A stretch of 64,000 nucleotides of DNA from UBA7803 sp041686955 (GTDB lineage: Bacteria; Pseudomonadota; Gammaproteobacteria; Pseudomonadales; Azotimanducaceae): contig JAWLCV010000002.1 in assembly GCA_041686955.1 (NCBI GenBank), positions 1 to 64,000 on the forward strand, given 5' to 3'. Of the stretch, positions 1 through 12,216 are shown in pieces. The notes under the pieces are model-generated. The model did not search any database, was not told where the DNA came from, and was given only the letters and a program-made list of their open reading frames with translations. A program made the position numbers and the translations under genes. Every line of letters starts with the position of its first letter. The first letter of the stretch is position 1.

Positions 1-1972
<1,972 letters not shown>

Positions 1973-2365
1973 ATATAACCCAGTGTGCGGGCCTGCTTTC
2001 ACAGACCGTTCACGTCGGGCTGGTAACGTTTGCCGATGACTTGCTTGGCACAAGTCATATCCAAGACGCATCTTGAGTCGATCGACTGCACATGCCGAAG
2101 CACGCACAACCGATCAGTACCCGCGTTGTTATCGACTGAAATTCGCTCGCCCGGGCGAACCCCGGCGAAGCTGTTTCAGGAATAACAATGCGGCTTCGTA
2201 TCTCTGAATTGTTAAAGAGCTGGCGGCTTACCGTGTAAGCCGCAATCGGCCGCGCCGCAGGCGGCGCTACCGAGTCAACATCGAAACAGCCGCATTGCCG
2301 CTGCTTGGATGTTGACTCTACAACCTCTCAATAAGTTCTCGAACTGAACCGTCGATTCGACCAAA
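1973..2365 (-). other. tRNA-Ala to 23S spacer
   Basis: This is the second internal transcribed spacer of the rRNA operon. It contains a BoxA-like antitermination element at 2209-2220 and presumably the 5' arm of the 23S processing stem. No protein gene is supported here; the short open frames have no coding character. Confidence 0.8.
2209..2220 (-). promoter_or_regulatory. BoxA antitermination element before 23S
   Basis: The complement reads GCTCTTTAACAA, an almost exact copy of the E. coli rrn BoxA (TGCTCTTTAACAA). In the family this RNA element binds NusB/NusE to make rRNA transcription resistant to Rho. A copy between tRNA and 23S genes is usual. Confidence 0.75.
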
Positions 2366-2441
2366 TGGTGGAGCCGAGGAGGATCGAACTCCTGACCTCC
2401 TGCGTGCAAGGCAGGCGCTCTCCCAGCTGAGCTACGGCCCC
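2366..2441 (-). tRNA. tRNA-Ala (anticodon TGC)
   Basis: A 76-nt cloverleaf read on the minus strand, beginning GGGGCCGTAGCTCAG and ending with an encoded CCA at 2366-2368. The anticodon loop CTTGCAC carries TGC. It sits in the 16S-23S spacer after tRNA-Ile, the standard gammaproteobacterial arrangement, and is processed from the rRNA precursor. Confidence 0.97.
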
Positions 2442-2517
2442 TGGACCTGTGCGCTCTTCGTCGCCCTGCGCGATGGGCACCTACGGCCCTCGAGCAAAGC
2501 GCCGCAAGCGAAAGCGC

Positions 2518-2594
<77 letters not shown>

Positions 2595-2680
2595 TGCAAC
2601 AGGGCTTAGTCAACGCTCGTCCTCTCTGTGCTCTGGCTCTGGCACCGGCAACCACCGGTCGCCGGCCAGCCATAGACGCA

Positions 2681-2739
2681 AGCCATTCGTGTGGGGGCTG
2701 CGTCCTTCCGAGGAAGGGGCAGCATCTGTAATTCACCGT
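2681..2739 (-). other. 3' arm of the 16S precursor processing stem
   Basis: Two blocks here are exactly complementary to the 16S leader: 2681-2695 pairs with 4502-4516 (15 bp) and 2726-2739 pairs with 4485-4498 (14 bp). The 30 nt between the blocks on this side can form their own small hairpin. Long stems closing 16S are the usual substrates of RNase III in rRNA maturation. The pairing is seen directly; the cleavage is inferred. Confidence 0.8.
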
Positions 2740-2795
2740 GAGCATGAGCCGATCTTGCAGAACCGCGAAGTGCGGACTGCTCAGGCTATCTTGGT

Positions 2796-4333
<1,538 letters not shown>

Positions 4334-4534
4334 ATAAGAGTTTTTTGTGGCCTGCTTTCCCTGCCCGGGCTCGCGCCCCGACAACGTCCACAAACCACGA
4401 ATCGATCATTCCAGCTCAATGAATTCACTTAGCTGAATGCTTAGTAAAACCCATTCGAATGCTTCGCCTCGCGACGCGCATCCGACGGTGAATTACAGGC
4501 ACCCACACGAATGGCTTGTTCAGTTCTTAAGCTT

Positions 4535-4543
4535 TTAAAGAGC
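4535..4543 (-). promoter_or_regulatory. BoxA antitermination element in the rrn leader
   Basis: The complement reads GCTCTTTAA, the core of BoxA, about 40 nt downstream of the promoter -10 and before 16S. The position agrees with leader BoxA elements of other rRNA operons, which recruit the Nus factors. Confidence 0.65.
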
Positions 4544-4579
4544 GGCCCCGTCTGGTGTCCCCCGGGGCGAGGGCTGCGT

Positions 4580-4607
4580 ATTCTACACAGGCGCCGGGTC
4601 TTGGCAA
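4580..4607 (-). promoter_or_regulatory. rrn promoter (sigma-70 type)
   Basis: On the minus strand a TTGCCA -35 (4602-4607) and a TAGAAT -10 (4580-4585) are separated by 16 bp, the short spacer typical of rrn P1 promoters. A GC-rich discriminator follows the -10, as expected of a stringently controlled promoter, and an A/T block lies upstream. It would give a leader of roughly 240 nt. Confidence 0.75.
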
Positions 4608-4649
4608 GCACCCCGCGAAAACTTTTTTCAAGCGTTCGCGAGCTGTCCG

Positions 4650-5927
4650 TCAGCCCGGCCTGCGAACCAGCATGTGCCAGTTCTTCTTCCCCCGCCTGAG
4701 CAGGTAGAAGCGTCCGAACAGCGCGTCTTGCCAGTCGAGCTCCCGCTCCACGTCGGTTTGCACCTGGCCGTTGACGCGCACGCCCCTGCTCTGCACCAGC
4801 TTCCTAGCATCGCTTCTGGATTTGGCGAGGCCGGAATCGGCCAGTGCCGAGAGGAGCCCGATAGTATCCTCCACAACCGGCGTGCAATCAATACCATCCT
4901 GCTCCAACTGCGCCAGATCGCTCTCCGAGAGCTCGCCGAGCGCGCCGTCGAACAGGGCCCGGGTGATGCGCTCCGCCGAAGCCAGCGCCTCTTCCCCGTG
5001 CACCATGGCGGTGACTTCCCTGGCCAGCCGGCGCTGCGCCGAGCGCGCCTCGGGCGCCCCGGCCACCTGGCGCTCCAGGTCGTCGATCTCCGCGAGATCG
5101 AGAAAGGTGAACACGCGCAGGAATCCGACAACGTCGGCGTCGGCGCAGTTCAACCAGAACTGGTAGAAGCTGTACGGCGAGGTCTTGCCGGGATCCAGCC
5201 ACACGGCGCCCGCCGCCGTCTTGCCGAACTTGCTGCCGTCGGCCTTGGTGATGAGCGGCAGCGTGAGGGCGAAGGTCTCCCGCCCCAGCTTGCGGCGCAC
5301 CAGATCCATCCCGGAGACGATGTTGCCCCACTGATCGCTCCCCCCCACCTGCACCGTGCAGTCGTAGCGCTGCGCCAGCTCGAGGTAGTCCATGGCCTGC
5401 AGCAGCATGTAGCTGAACTCGGTGTAGGAAATTCCTTCGCCCTCCCGCTCCAGCCGGGAGCGTACCGACTCCCGCTGGATCATCTGGTTCACCGAGAAGT
5501 GCTTGCCCACGTCGCGCAGGAAGGTGATCACGTCGAGATTCGCGGTCCAGTCCAGGTTGTTAACCACGACGGCGGCGTTGTTGCCCTGGAACTCCACGAA
5601 GCCCTCGACCTGGCGGCGGATCCGCTCCAGCCACTGGCCCACGACCTCCGAAGTGTTGAGGTTGCGCTCGGCGCTCCGGCCCGAGGGGTCGCCGATCATG
5701 CCCGTCGCTCCGCCGAGCAGCAGAATGGGCCGGTGCCCGTGGAGCTGAAAGCGCCGCAGGGTGATCAGGGGCACCAGGTTACCGATGTGCAGGCTCTCGG
5801 CGGTGGGATCGAACCCGCAATAGACGGTGCGGCTGCCTTCCTGGAGATGGCGGGCGAGGCCCTCTTCGTCCGACGTCTGGGCTACCAGCCCGCGCTGGCG
5901 CAGCTCGTCGAGCAACGGTGTCTCCAT
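4650..5927 (-). CDS. tyrS: tyrosyl-tRNA synthetase
   Basis: Cytoplasmic class I aminoacyl-tRNA synthetase that charges tRNA-Tyr. From the ATG at 5927 the product is 425 aa, the family's usual size. The HIGH signature appears as HIGN (residues 47-50), the KMSKS counterpart as KFGKT near residue 232, and an S4 RNA-binding domain closes the protein (about 355-420, with SRSDARKLVQSRGVRVNG). The frame remains open upstream to 6020, but those 31 residues have no counterpart in the family, so the internal ATG is preferred. It is divergent from the M23 peptidase gene and ends just before the rrn promoter, so a transcript running through would enter the rRNA operon. Confidence 0.96.
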   Translation of the reverse strand: METPLLDELRQRGLVAQTSDEEGLARHLQEGSRTVYCGFDPTAESLHIGNLVPLITLRRFQLHGHRPILLLGGATGMIGDPSGRSAERNLNTSEVVGQWLERIRRQVEGFVEFQGNNAAVVVNNLDWTANLDVITFLRDVGKHFSVNQMIQRESVRSRLEREGEGISYTEFSYMLLQAMDYLELAQRYDCTVQVGGSDQWGNIVSGMDLVRRKLGRETFALTLPLITKADGSKFGKTAAGAVWLDPGKTSPYSFYQFWLNCADADVVGFLRVFTFLDLAEIDDLERQVAGAPEARSAQRRLAREVTAMVHGEEALASAERITRALFDGALGELSESDLAQLEQDGIDCTPVVEDTIGLLSALADSGLAKSRSDARKLVQSRGVRVNGQVQTDVERELDWQDALFGRFYLLRRGKKNWHMLVRRPG

Positions 5928-6077
5928 GGCTGATCCCGCCTGTTCAGGGAGCGGGAACCTTACCAGAAGCACCCGGCGCCCCAAAGCGCGCCCAGGGTTT
6001 TCACGGCTGCTGAAATACATATACTAACCGCAGGGTGGGCCGGACATCACAAAAGTCCCGTAACCGTCCGTTTTAGA

Positions 6078-7535
6078 ATGAAAATTGTCGACAACCCCGT
6101 CCGGCAAGAGGATGTTACAGGCACCGTGAACCCCGGCTCCTTCCCCAAGCCCCATCTCGTCCTGTCCTGCGTGCTGACTCTGGTGCTGACGGCCGTGGCG
6201 CTGGGACAGTTCTCCGCCGACGAGTCGGACCGCTTCACCACCGAAGCGGTGCTGCTCGATCTGCCCGCAAGCGGGCAGCCGAGGCCCCAGCCCGCACGCG
6301 TCCAGCCGCTCCGCCCGGGCGCCGCCGCGCCGCTCGCCGACACCCTGGTGCCGCTGACGTTGCCGACCCTAACCCCGCCCGCGGACGAGCCGCCGTTCGC
6401 GCCGCCCGCGGAGGAGGCGCCGGCCCCGGCGCACGTGGTGAGCCGGGTTCAGGTCCGGCCCGGAGACAACCTCTCGGTGATCTTCAAGCGCGAAGGCATC
6501 CCCGCCCGGGAGGTCCACCGGTTGCTGGCCAGCGAGCCGCTGGGCACGCGCCTGAAGAACATCTTCCCCGGCCACGGACTCACGTTCACCCGGGCGGAAG
6601 ACGGCACCCTGCTCAAGCTCGCCTACACCCCGGGGCCGCTGGAAACCCTGGAGTTCGAGCGGGTGGGTGAAACCTTCGTCGCCCGGGAGACGATCCAGGA
6701 GCCCGAACGCAGCACCGCCTACAAGCACGGCGTCATCGACCACAGCCTGTTCGTCGCCAGCCAGCGGGCGGGACTCGCGGATTCCGTCACCATGCGGCTG
6801 GCCCAGATCTTCCAGTGGGACGTGGATTTCGTCCTCGACATTCGCCGCGGCGACGAGTTTCATGTGGTCTACGAGGAGCTCTACGTGGGCGACGAGTTCG
6901 TGGGCTACGGCGACATCCTGGCTGCGGAGTTCATCAACCAGGGCGAGAGCTACCGCGCCATCCGCTACACCGACTCCAAAGGCCGGTCGGACTACTACGA
7001 CCCCCAGGGCGACTCCATGCGCAAGGCGTTCCTGCGGGCCCCGGTGGAGTTCTCGCGCATCAGCTCGAACTTCAACCTGCGACGCGTGCACCCGCTGTTC
7101 AAGCGCAACATGCCGCACCGGGGTATCGATTACGCCGCGCCCACCGGCACGCCCATCCTCGCCTCCGGCGACGGCCGGGTGGTCACCGCGTCGCGCACGC
7201 AGCCCAACGGCAACTACGTCGTCATCCAGCACGGCGAGCAGTTCACCACCAAGTACCTGCACATGTCCAAGTTCGGCCGCGGCATCAAGGCCGGGGCGCG
7301 CGTGAAGCAGGGCCAGGTCATCGGCTACGTGGGCTCCACCGGCTGGGCATCGGGCCCCCATCTTCACTACGAGTTTCTGGTGAACGGCGTGCACCAGAAC
7401 CCGCGCACCGTGCAGTTGCCCGATGCCGAGCCCATTCCCGCCAAGGAGCTCGACCGCTTCAACCAGCGGGCCGCCCCTCTGCTCGCCATGCTCGACGACT
7501 TCAAAGAGCGGCTGCAGCTCGCCTCGAGCCTCTGA
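6078..7535 (+). CDS. M23 family murein DD-endopeptidase with LysM domain (MepM-like)
   Basis: A 485-aa cell-envelope peptidase, probably cutting peptide cross-links so that new peptidoglycan can be inserted. A basic N-terminus and one hydrophobic segment (about residues 28-45) suggest a membrane anchor. A LysM-like domain follows near 122-165 (VRPGDNLSVIFKREGI). The M23 catalytic domain occupies about 320-450, with zinc ligands in HRGID (about H346, D350) and HLH near 427. Its position beside tyrS, anmK and erpA is the conserved gammaproteobacterial setting. An alternative GTG start about 16 codons in is possible because there is no clear ribosome-binding site at 6078. Confidence 0.9.
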   Translation: MKIVDNPVRQEDVTGTVNPGSFPKPHLVLSCVLTLVLTAVALGQFSADESDRFTTEAVLLDLPASGQPRPQPARVQPLRPGAAAPLADTLVPLTLPTLTPPADEPPFAPPAEEAPAPAHVVSRVQVRPGDNLSVIFKREGIPAREVHRLLASEPLGTRLKNIFPGHGLTFTRAEDGTLLKLAYTPGPLETLEFERVGETFVARETIQEPERSTAYKHGVIDHSLFVASQRAGLADSVTMRLAQIFQWDVDFVLDIRRGDEFHVVYEELYVGDEFVGYGDILAAEFINQGESYRAIRYTDSKGRSDYYDPQGDSMRKAFLRAPVEFSRISSNFNLRRVHPLFKRNMPHRGIDYAAPTGTPILASGDGRVVTASRTQPNGNYVVIQHGEQFTTKYLHMSKFGRGIKAGARVKQGQVIGYVGSTGWASGPHLHYEFLVNGVHQNPRTVQLPDAEPIPAKELDRFNQRAAPLLAMLDDFKERLQLASSL

Positions 7536-7539
7536 CGCC

Positions 7540-8658
7540 ATGCAAGGCCAGCTGTACATCGGCGCGATCTCCGGAACCAGCGTCGACGGGCTGGACCTGG
7601 CGCTCCTGGAGATCAGCCGCACCATCAAGGTGATGCAGGCGGTGACGGTCGCCATGCCCGCGCCGCTTCAGCGCACCCTGCGCGAGCTCGGGCAACCCGG
7701 CAACGACGACCTGGACGCCCTGGGGCGCGCCGACGCGGCGCTCGGCGAATTCATCGGGATGAGCATCCTCGAGTTCCTGGCCGGGGCCGATCAGCAGCCG
7801 GCGAGCGTCACCGCGGTGGGCAGCCACGGCCAGACCGTCCGCCATCGGCCCGTCGGCACCGACCCCTTCACCCTGCAGATCGGCGATCCGAACCGCATCG
7901 TCGAGCTCACCGGGATCACCACCGTGGCGGACTTCCGCCGCCGGGACATCGCCGCCGGCGGGCAGGGCGCACCGCTGGTACCGCCCTTTCACGCGGCCCT
8001 GTTCCGCAGCCGGGAGGAAAACCGCGCGGTCCTGAACCTGGGCGGCATCGGCAACTTCACCTTCCTACCCGCGGACCCCGAAAGCCCCATCACCGGCTTC
8101 GATACCGGGCCGGGCAACGCGCTGATGGACGACTGGATTCTCCACGCCCGGCAGCAGCCCTACGACCGTCACGGCGAATGGGCGGCATCGGGGCGGGTGG
8201 ACGAGGAGCTGCTCGAGCGGCTGTTGTCGGACCCCTACCTGGCGGCGCCGCCGCCCAAGAGCACGGGCCGCGAGCACTTCAACCTGGCCTGGCTCAACGA
8301 GCAGCTCGACCGGCACTTGCAGGGCCGGCACGTCTCCGACACCGACGTGCAGGCGACCCTGTGCGCGTTCACGGCGGAGACCGTGGCGGCGGCCCTGCGC
8401 GCCTGGGGCGGCCCGGTGGACCGGGTGCTGGTGTGCGGGGGAGGACGCCACAACCGGGCGCTGCTGGCCGACATCGCGGCCCGGGTACGCTGCCCGGTGG
8501 AGACCACCGAGGAGCACGGCGTGGACGGCGACAGCATCGAGGCCGCGGCCTTCGCCTGGCTGGCGCACCAGACCCTCAACGGCCAGCCCGGAAACGAGCC
8601 CGCCGTCACCGGCGCCAAGGGGCCCCGGGTGCTCGGCGCCGTGTACTACCACGGCTAG
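7540..8658 (+). CDS. anmK: anhydro-N-acetylmuramic acid kinase
   Basis: A 372-aa cytoplasmic sugar kinase that converts anhydro-MurNAc, recovered from cell-wall turnover, to MurNAc-6-phosphate. The N-terminus YIGAISGTSVDGLDLALLE is the ATPase-fold phosphate loop of this family. Later motifs include GSHGQTVRHRP, NLGGIGNFTFL, GFDTGPGNALMDDW and a C-terminal VCGGGRHN. It begins 4 nt after the M23 peptidase stop, so the two peptidoglycan genes are probably one transcript. The length agrees with E. coli AnmK (369 aa). Confidence 0.96.
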   Translation: MQGQLYIGAISGTSVDGLDLALLEISRTIKVMQAVTVAMPAPLQRTLRELGQPGNDDLDALGRADAALGEFIGMSILEFLAGADQQPASVTAVGSHGQTVRHRPVGTDPFTLQIGDPNRIVELTGITTVADFRRRDIAAGGQGAPLVPPFHAALFRSREENRAVLNLGGIGNFTFLPADPESPITGFDTGPGNALMDDWILHARQQPYDRHGEWAASGRVDEELLERLLSDPYLAAPPPKSTGREHFNLAWLNEQLDRHLQGRHVSDTDVQATLCAFTAETVAAALRAWGGPVDRVLVCGGGRHNRALLADIAARVRCPVETTEEHGVDGDSIEAAAFAWLAHQTLNGQPGNEPAVTGAKGPRVLGAVYYHG

Positions 8659-8699
8659 CCAACCGCTAGCCGCGCTAGCCGCGTGGCGGCAGGCGCCTG

Positions 8700-9032
8700 T
8701 CAGATGGCGAAGGAGTTTCCGCAGCCGCAGGTGGCGGCGGCGTTGGGGTTGGCCACGACGAACTGAGCACCCTGCAGGTCTTCCTGGTAATCCACCTGGG
8801 CGCCCGTCAGATACGGGTAGCTCAACGCGTCCACCACCATGGTCACGCCGTCCCGCTCCACCACCGCGTCGTCCTCGGCCACCTCCTCGTCGAAGGTGAA
8901 ACCGTAGGAAAAACCGCTGCAGCCGCCACCGGTGATGAACACCCGCAGCTTGAGCGCCGGGTTGCCCTCGGCGTCCATCAGACGCCGAACCTTGTCGGCG
9001 GCGCGCTCGGAAAGAACGATCTGGGTTTCCAT
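8700..9032 (-). CDS. erpA: iron-sulfur cluster insertion protein ErpA
   Basis: A 110-aa A-type Fe-S carrier that passes clusters to apo-enzymes. The three conserved cysteines are visible: one in GGGCSGFSYGF and two in the C-terminal CGCGNSF. Size and ending match ErpA/IscA proteins. The location next to anmK on the opposite strand is the classic erpA location, which favours ErpA over IscA; no isc genes are nearby. Confidence 0.93.
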   Translation of the reverse strand: METQIVLSERAADKVRRLMDAEGNPALKLRVFITGGGCSGFSYGFTFDEEVAEDDAVVERDGVTMVVDALSYPYLTGAQVDYQEDLQGAQFVVANPNAAATCGCGNSFAI

Positions 9033-9143
9033 GCCTGATTCGACGGTAAACGGAGCCTGCGGTTCAGCATGGCGGCATCGGCGATGCAGCGCAAGCCGCG
9101 GCTTCGCCGGCGGGCGTCCCGACGCGTTCCGGCCGCGGCGGCG

Positions 9144-9596
9144 TCAGCTCTGCTCGGCGCTGCCGCCCGCGCCGCGGACGGGCTCGGCATCGCCCCCGCT
9201 TTCGGCCGGAAAGGGATGGACCTTCGCCGACGCCGGCGCGTCCTCGTGCAACAGTTGGCCATCGACCATGGCGCCGAGCTGCATCTCGATGAGCCGGTAA
9301 TAGACGTTGCCTTTCACCCGGGCCTTCGCCGCCAGCTCCACCCGGGCGCTTGCGTAGACGTTGCCCTCCACGCGTCCGTTGATCACCACGTTGGGCACGC
9401 GAATCTCGCCGCTCACAGAGCCTTCCTCGCTGATCACCAGGGTCGTGGCGTCCTTACCCGGCTCGCCGGTGCCCGCCTGGATGTTGCCGTCCACGTGGCC
9501 GTTGACGAAGAGCTGATCCTTGAAGCGGATGTCGCCCACTACTTGGGTGTTCGCCGCGATGAGGGTCACCCCTTTGTCGAGTTTGAGTCGTGCCAT
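9144..9596 (-). CDS. bactofilin family polymer-forming cytoskeletal protein
   Basis: A 150-aa protein with the bactofilin (DUF583) beta-helix core. Successive short repeats with glycines, such as VVGDIRFKDQLFVNGHVDGN, VSGEIRVPNVVINGRVEGNV and ARVKGNVYYRLIEMQLGAMV, fill residues 18-115. A disordered Ala/Gly/Glu-rich tail follows. Bactofilins self-assemble without nucleotide and often position cell-wall enzymes. A GGGGTGG ribosome-binding site lies 5 nt before the ATG at 9596. It follows the DUF6776 gene with about a 50-nt gap, so co-transcription is likely. Confidence 0.9.
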   Translation of the reverse strand: MARLKLDKGVTLIAANTQVVGDIRFKDQLFVNGHVDGNIQAGTGEPGKDATTLVISEEGSVSGEIRVPNVVINGRVEGNVYASARVELAAKARVKGNVYYRLIEMQLGAMVDGQLLHEDAPASAKVHPFPAESGGDAEPVRGAGGSAEQS

Positions 9597-9646
9597 GATC
9601 CACCCCGCTACCGTCGTCGTGCCATACGAAGCATAGCCCCGCCTGG

Positions 9647-10408
9647 TCAGCCCGCACGGACCACCCAGTCGAAGCTGCGCTGCGCGCCGTTGCCGCTCCG
9701 GCCTGCCGGGGTGACCTTGATGGACACGGCCTGCGGCTCGAAGCCTGCCGGCAACGTCACCGTTCCGGACAGATCCTGGAAGTAACGAAACCGGAACTTG
9801 AGAGGATAGGTCGCCACGGCGGCCAGATCCGTGAGCGGCAGCACCTCCTGGGCACCCGGCCCCTGTGTACCCTCCCGGACGCCGTGAACCTCCACCTCCA
9901 CCTTGCCCTGAACCCAGTCCCGCCGCTCGGCCACCTGGGTGAGCAGGATGTGATAGACGAACTCCCTGTCCTCGCCTCCCGGTGCCAGCTCGAACTCGGC
10001 GATCTGCAGCCCGCGTTCGACACTGGAAGGCGCCATCAGGCTCTTGTAGAACGTCACTTCCTCCTGCAGACCCGCCATTTCGTTGCGCAGGCTGCTGATG
10101 GTCTCCCGCAGCGACCGGGCCGCCTGAGCGTCCACGGACTGCGCCAGACGGGCGTCGGCGAGCAGCCGATGGAGCTCGCCGATGCGCTTCTCGTTGGCGC
10201 GGTCGCGCATCTGCAGCGATACCAGGAGGCTGCGATCCAGCGCGGCGGTCCCGGCGCCGAGCCAGTAGCCGAACGCCACGGCCCCCGCCACCACGCCCGC
10301 CAACAGCGTCAGGATGATCACGCGCCATACCGGGCGGTGAGGTACGACCTTGTACTCCCCGCCACCGCCCCGCGGCGGCGCCAGGGCTCGAAGCTTCTGC
10401 CACAGCAT
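9647..10408 (-). CDS. DUF6776 family membrane protein
   Basis: A 253-aa protein of unknown function that resembles the gammaproteobacterial DUF6776 family. One transmembrane helix (about residues 28-50) is followed by a predicted coiled coil (about 60-125, rich in Leu, Glu and Arg) and a periplasmic C-terminal beta-rich domain. It looks like a single-pass inner-membrane protein with the bulk outside. The neighbouring bactofilin downstream suggests a shared envelope or cell-shape role, which is an inference from gene order only. Confidence 0.75.
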   Translation of the reverse strand: MLWQKLRALAPPRGGGGEYKVVPHRPVWRVIILTLLAGVVAGAVAFGYWLGAGTAALDRSLLVSLQMRDRANEKRIGELHRLLADARLAQSVDAQAARSLRETISSLRNEMAGLQEEVTFYKSLMAPSSVERGLQIAEFELAPGGEDREFVYHILLTQVAERRDWVQGKVEVEVHGVREGTQGPGAQEVLPLTDLAAVATYPLKFRFRYFQDLSGTVTLPAGFEPQAVSIKVTPAGRSGNGAQRSFDWVVRAG

Positions 10409-10418
10409 GAGGCAAGCA

Positions 10419-10451
10419 TATACTAGAGCTCGACTCTCACCAGTCTAAGGA
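10419..10451 (+). promoter_or_regulatory. possible promoter -10 and ribosome-binding site for the ClC gene
   Basis: A TATACT hexamer at 10419-10424 could be a -10 box; the -35 is weak. A TAAGGA Shine-Dalgarno sequence at 10446-10451 lies 7 nt before an in-frame ATC codon at 10459. The spacing is ideal for initiation there, but the codon is not a standard start. See the finding on the ClC start. Confidence 0.4.
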
Positions 10452-10551
10452 TCCGCGAATCCCTCGGCTCAAGTTTCCGAAACGCCTGCGCGCTCCCTCT
10501 CTGGATCGGTTCCGTCAGCGGCTCGCCAGCGGCCAGGCGCTCGCGGACCTC

Positions 10552-12216
10552 GTGGTGCTGGCCGTGCTCACGGGCCTGGTGACGGGCGTGGTGAGCCTGG
10601 CGTTTCGCGGCGCCATCGACGTGCTCACCATCCGCTATCTGCCGAGCGGGCGGGCAGAGGACTTCGAGTCGCTGTCTCATGCCGGACGCCTGGCCCTGCC
10701 GCTGGCGGGCGCCGCGCTGCTGGGGATCCTGTTCACCCGGCTGCCCCGGGAAACCCTGCGCTTCGGCGTCTCTCACGTGATCGAGCGGCTGACCCGCCAC
10801 CAGGGCTACATGTCGCTGCGCACGGCGCTTGTGCAGTTCTTCGGCGGGCTGCTGGCTCTCGCCACCGGCATGTCCGGCGGGCGCGAAGGACCGGCGATCC
10901 ACCTCGGCGCCGCCAGCGCGAGCCTGATGGGTCAGGCCATCGAGCTCCCCAACAACACCATTCGCACCCTGGTGGCCTGCGGCACCGCCGCCGGCATTGC
11001 CGGCTCCTTCAACACCCCCATGGCCGGCGTGATCTTCGCCCTGGAGGTGGTGATGATGGAGTACACCGTGGGGTCGTTCATTCCGGTGATCGTCTCCGCG
11101 GTCATGGCCACCCTGCTCACCCACTACTTCATCGGTCCCGACGCCGCCTTTCAGGTGGCGCCCGTGCGCCTGCACTCCCTGCTCGAGATCCCCTACATCG
11201 TCCTGTGCGGGGTGGTGATCGGCGCCATCGCCGCCGGCTACACCCAGCTCGTGCAGCTTTTCGCCCGGTTCCACGCGTGGCCCTTCTGGCTTCGCGCGCT
11301 GGCGGCCGGGGGCATCACCGCCGTGGCCGCCATAGGCGTCCCCCAGATCATGGGTGTCGGCTACGACACCGTGGATGCCGCCATGGCCGGCCAGCTCGCA
11401 CTGGCCACCTTGCTCGCGGTGGTGGTGCTGAAGATCGTCACCAGCGCCGCGGCGGTGGGGCTCGGCATGCCGGTGGGCTTCATCGGCCCCACCTTCGTGG
11501 CGGGCGCGGCTCTCGGCGGCGCCTTGGGACTGGCCGGCGCCGCGCTGCAACCCGAGGATTCCGCCGGAGCAGGGCTGTACGTGATGCTTGGCATGGCCGG
11601 GATGATGGCCGCTTCGCTGCAGGCGCCGCTGGCTGCGCTGGTGGCGGTGCTGGAGCTGACCTCCAATCCCAACGTGATCCTGCCGGCCATGCTCATCATC
11701 GTGGTGGCCACCATGACCGCCGCGGTGCCGCTGCGGCAGAAGCCGGTGTTCCTCGCCACTCTGGAGACCCTGGGCCTACAATACCCCCCCAGCCCGGTCC
11801 GGCTGCACCTGCAGCGTGCCGGCGTGGCCTCCATCATGAATCGCAGCTTCGTCCGCCTGCCCGCGGTGTGCACGGTGGACGCGGCCCGGGAGGCGCTCGC
11901 CCGGCAACCGCGGTTCATCGTCGTTGAGTCGACGACGGGGCAGGTGCGCAGCGTCATGAACGCCGCCGATCTGGGCGCGTACCTGGAGGAGTCGGAAACT
12001 CCGGTGGAGCCGATCCGGCTCCTGGAAATTCCCGGCAAGCGGCGCGACACGGCCGACATCGACTATCGCGCCACCGTGGAGGAAGCCTACACCGCGCTGC
12101 AGGCCCCGGGCGTGGAAGCGCTCTGCGTGCGCCGCACCTCGGCGCCGATGATCGCTCCCATCCGCGGCGTCATCGCCCAGGAAGACATCGACAACTATCG
12201 GGAAACGGCTCTATGA
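10552..12216 (+). CDS. ClC-family chloride channel/antiporter with C-terminal CBS domains
   Basis: An inner-membrane ClC transporter of at least 554 aa with about ten hydrophobic helices. Ion-path motifs are present: GREGP in the GMSGGREGPAIHLGA helix, FNTPMAGVIFALE, and GFIGP, the counterpart of GxFxP, near residue 305. After the membrane part, two CBS-like segments (about 425-480 and 495-550) would bind nucleotides and regulate transport. The first standard start codon in this frame is the GTG at 10552, but the frame is open back to 10411 and the upstream translation (LDRFRQRLASGQALADLV) looks like a normal ClC N-terminus, so the true start is probably upstream. The stop overlaps hemJ by 4 nt. 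Confidence 0.9.
   Translation: MVLAVLTGLVTGVVSLAFRGAIDVLTIRYLPSGRAEDFESLSHAGRLALPLAGAALLGILFTRLPRETLRFGVSHVIERLTRHQGYMSLRTALVQFFGGLLALATGMSGGREGPAIHLGAASASLMGQAIELPNNTIRTLVACGTAAGIAGSFNTPMAGVIFALEVVMMEYTVGSFIPVIVSAVMATLLTHYFIGPDAAFQVAPVRLHSLLEIPYIVLCGVVIGAIAAGYTQLVQLFARFHAWPFWLRALAAGGITAVAAIGVPQIMGVGYDTVDAAMAGQLALATLLAVVVLKIVTSAAAVGLGMPVGFIGPTFVAGAALGGALGLAGAALQPEDSAGAGLYVMLGMAGMMAASLQAPLAALVAVLELTSNPNVILPAMLIIVVATMTAAVPLRQKPVFLATLETLGLQYPPSPVRLHLQRAGVASIMNRSFVRLPAVCTVDAAREALARQPRFIVVESTTGQVRSVMNAADLGAYLEESETPVEPIRLLEIPGKRRDTADIDYRATVEEAYTALQAPGVEALCVRRTSAPMIAPIRGVIAQEDIDNYRETAL

Larger units (their letters stand above)
4334..4649 (-). other. rRNA operon leader and promoter region
   Basis: The stretch between tyrS and 16S contains no protein gene. 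Read on the minus strand it holds the promoter (4580-4607), a BoxA element (4535-4543), the 5' arm of the 16S processing stem (4485-4516) and the leader up to 16S. Just upstream of the -35 there is an A/T-rich block at 4617-4635 that could act as an UP element. Confidence 0.8.

Noticed and set aside
8640..8700. Repeated GCTAGCC motifs between anmK and erpA as a regulatory array
   Set aside because: Three short copies at irregular spacing in a 41-bp convergent gap; too short to support more than chance or a weak terminator.
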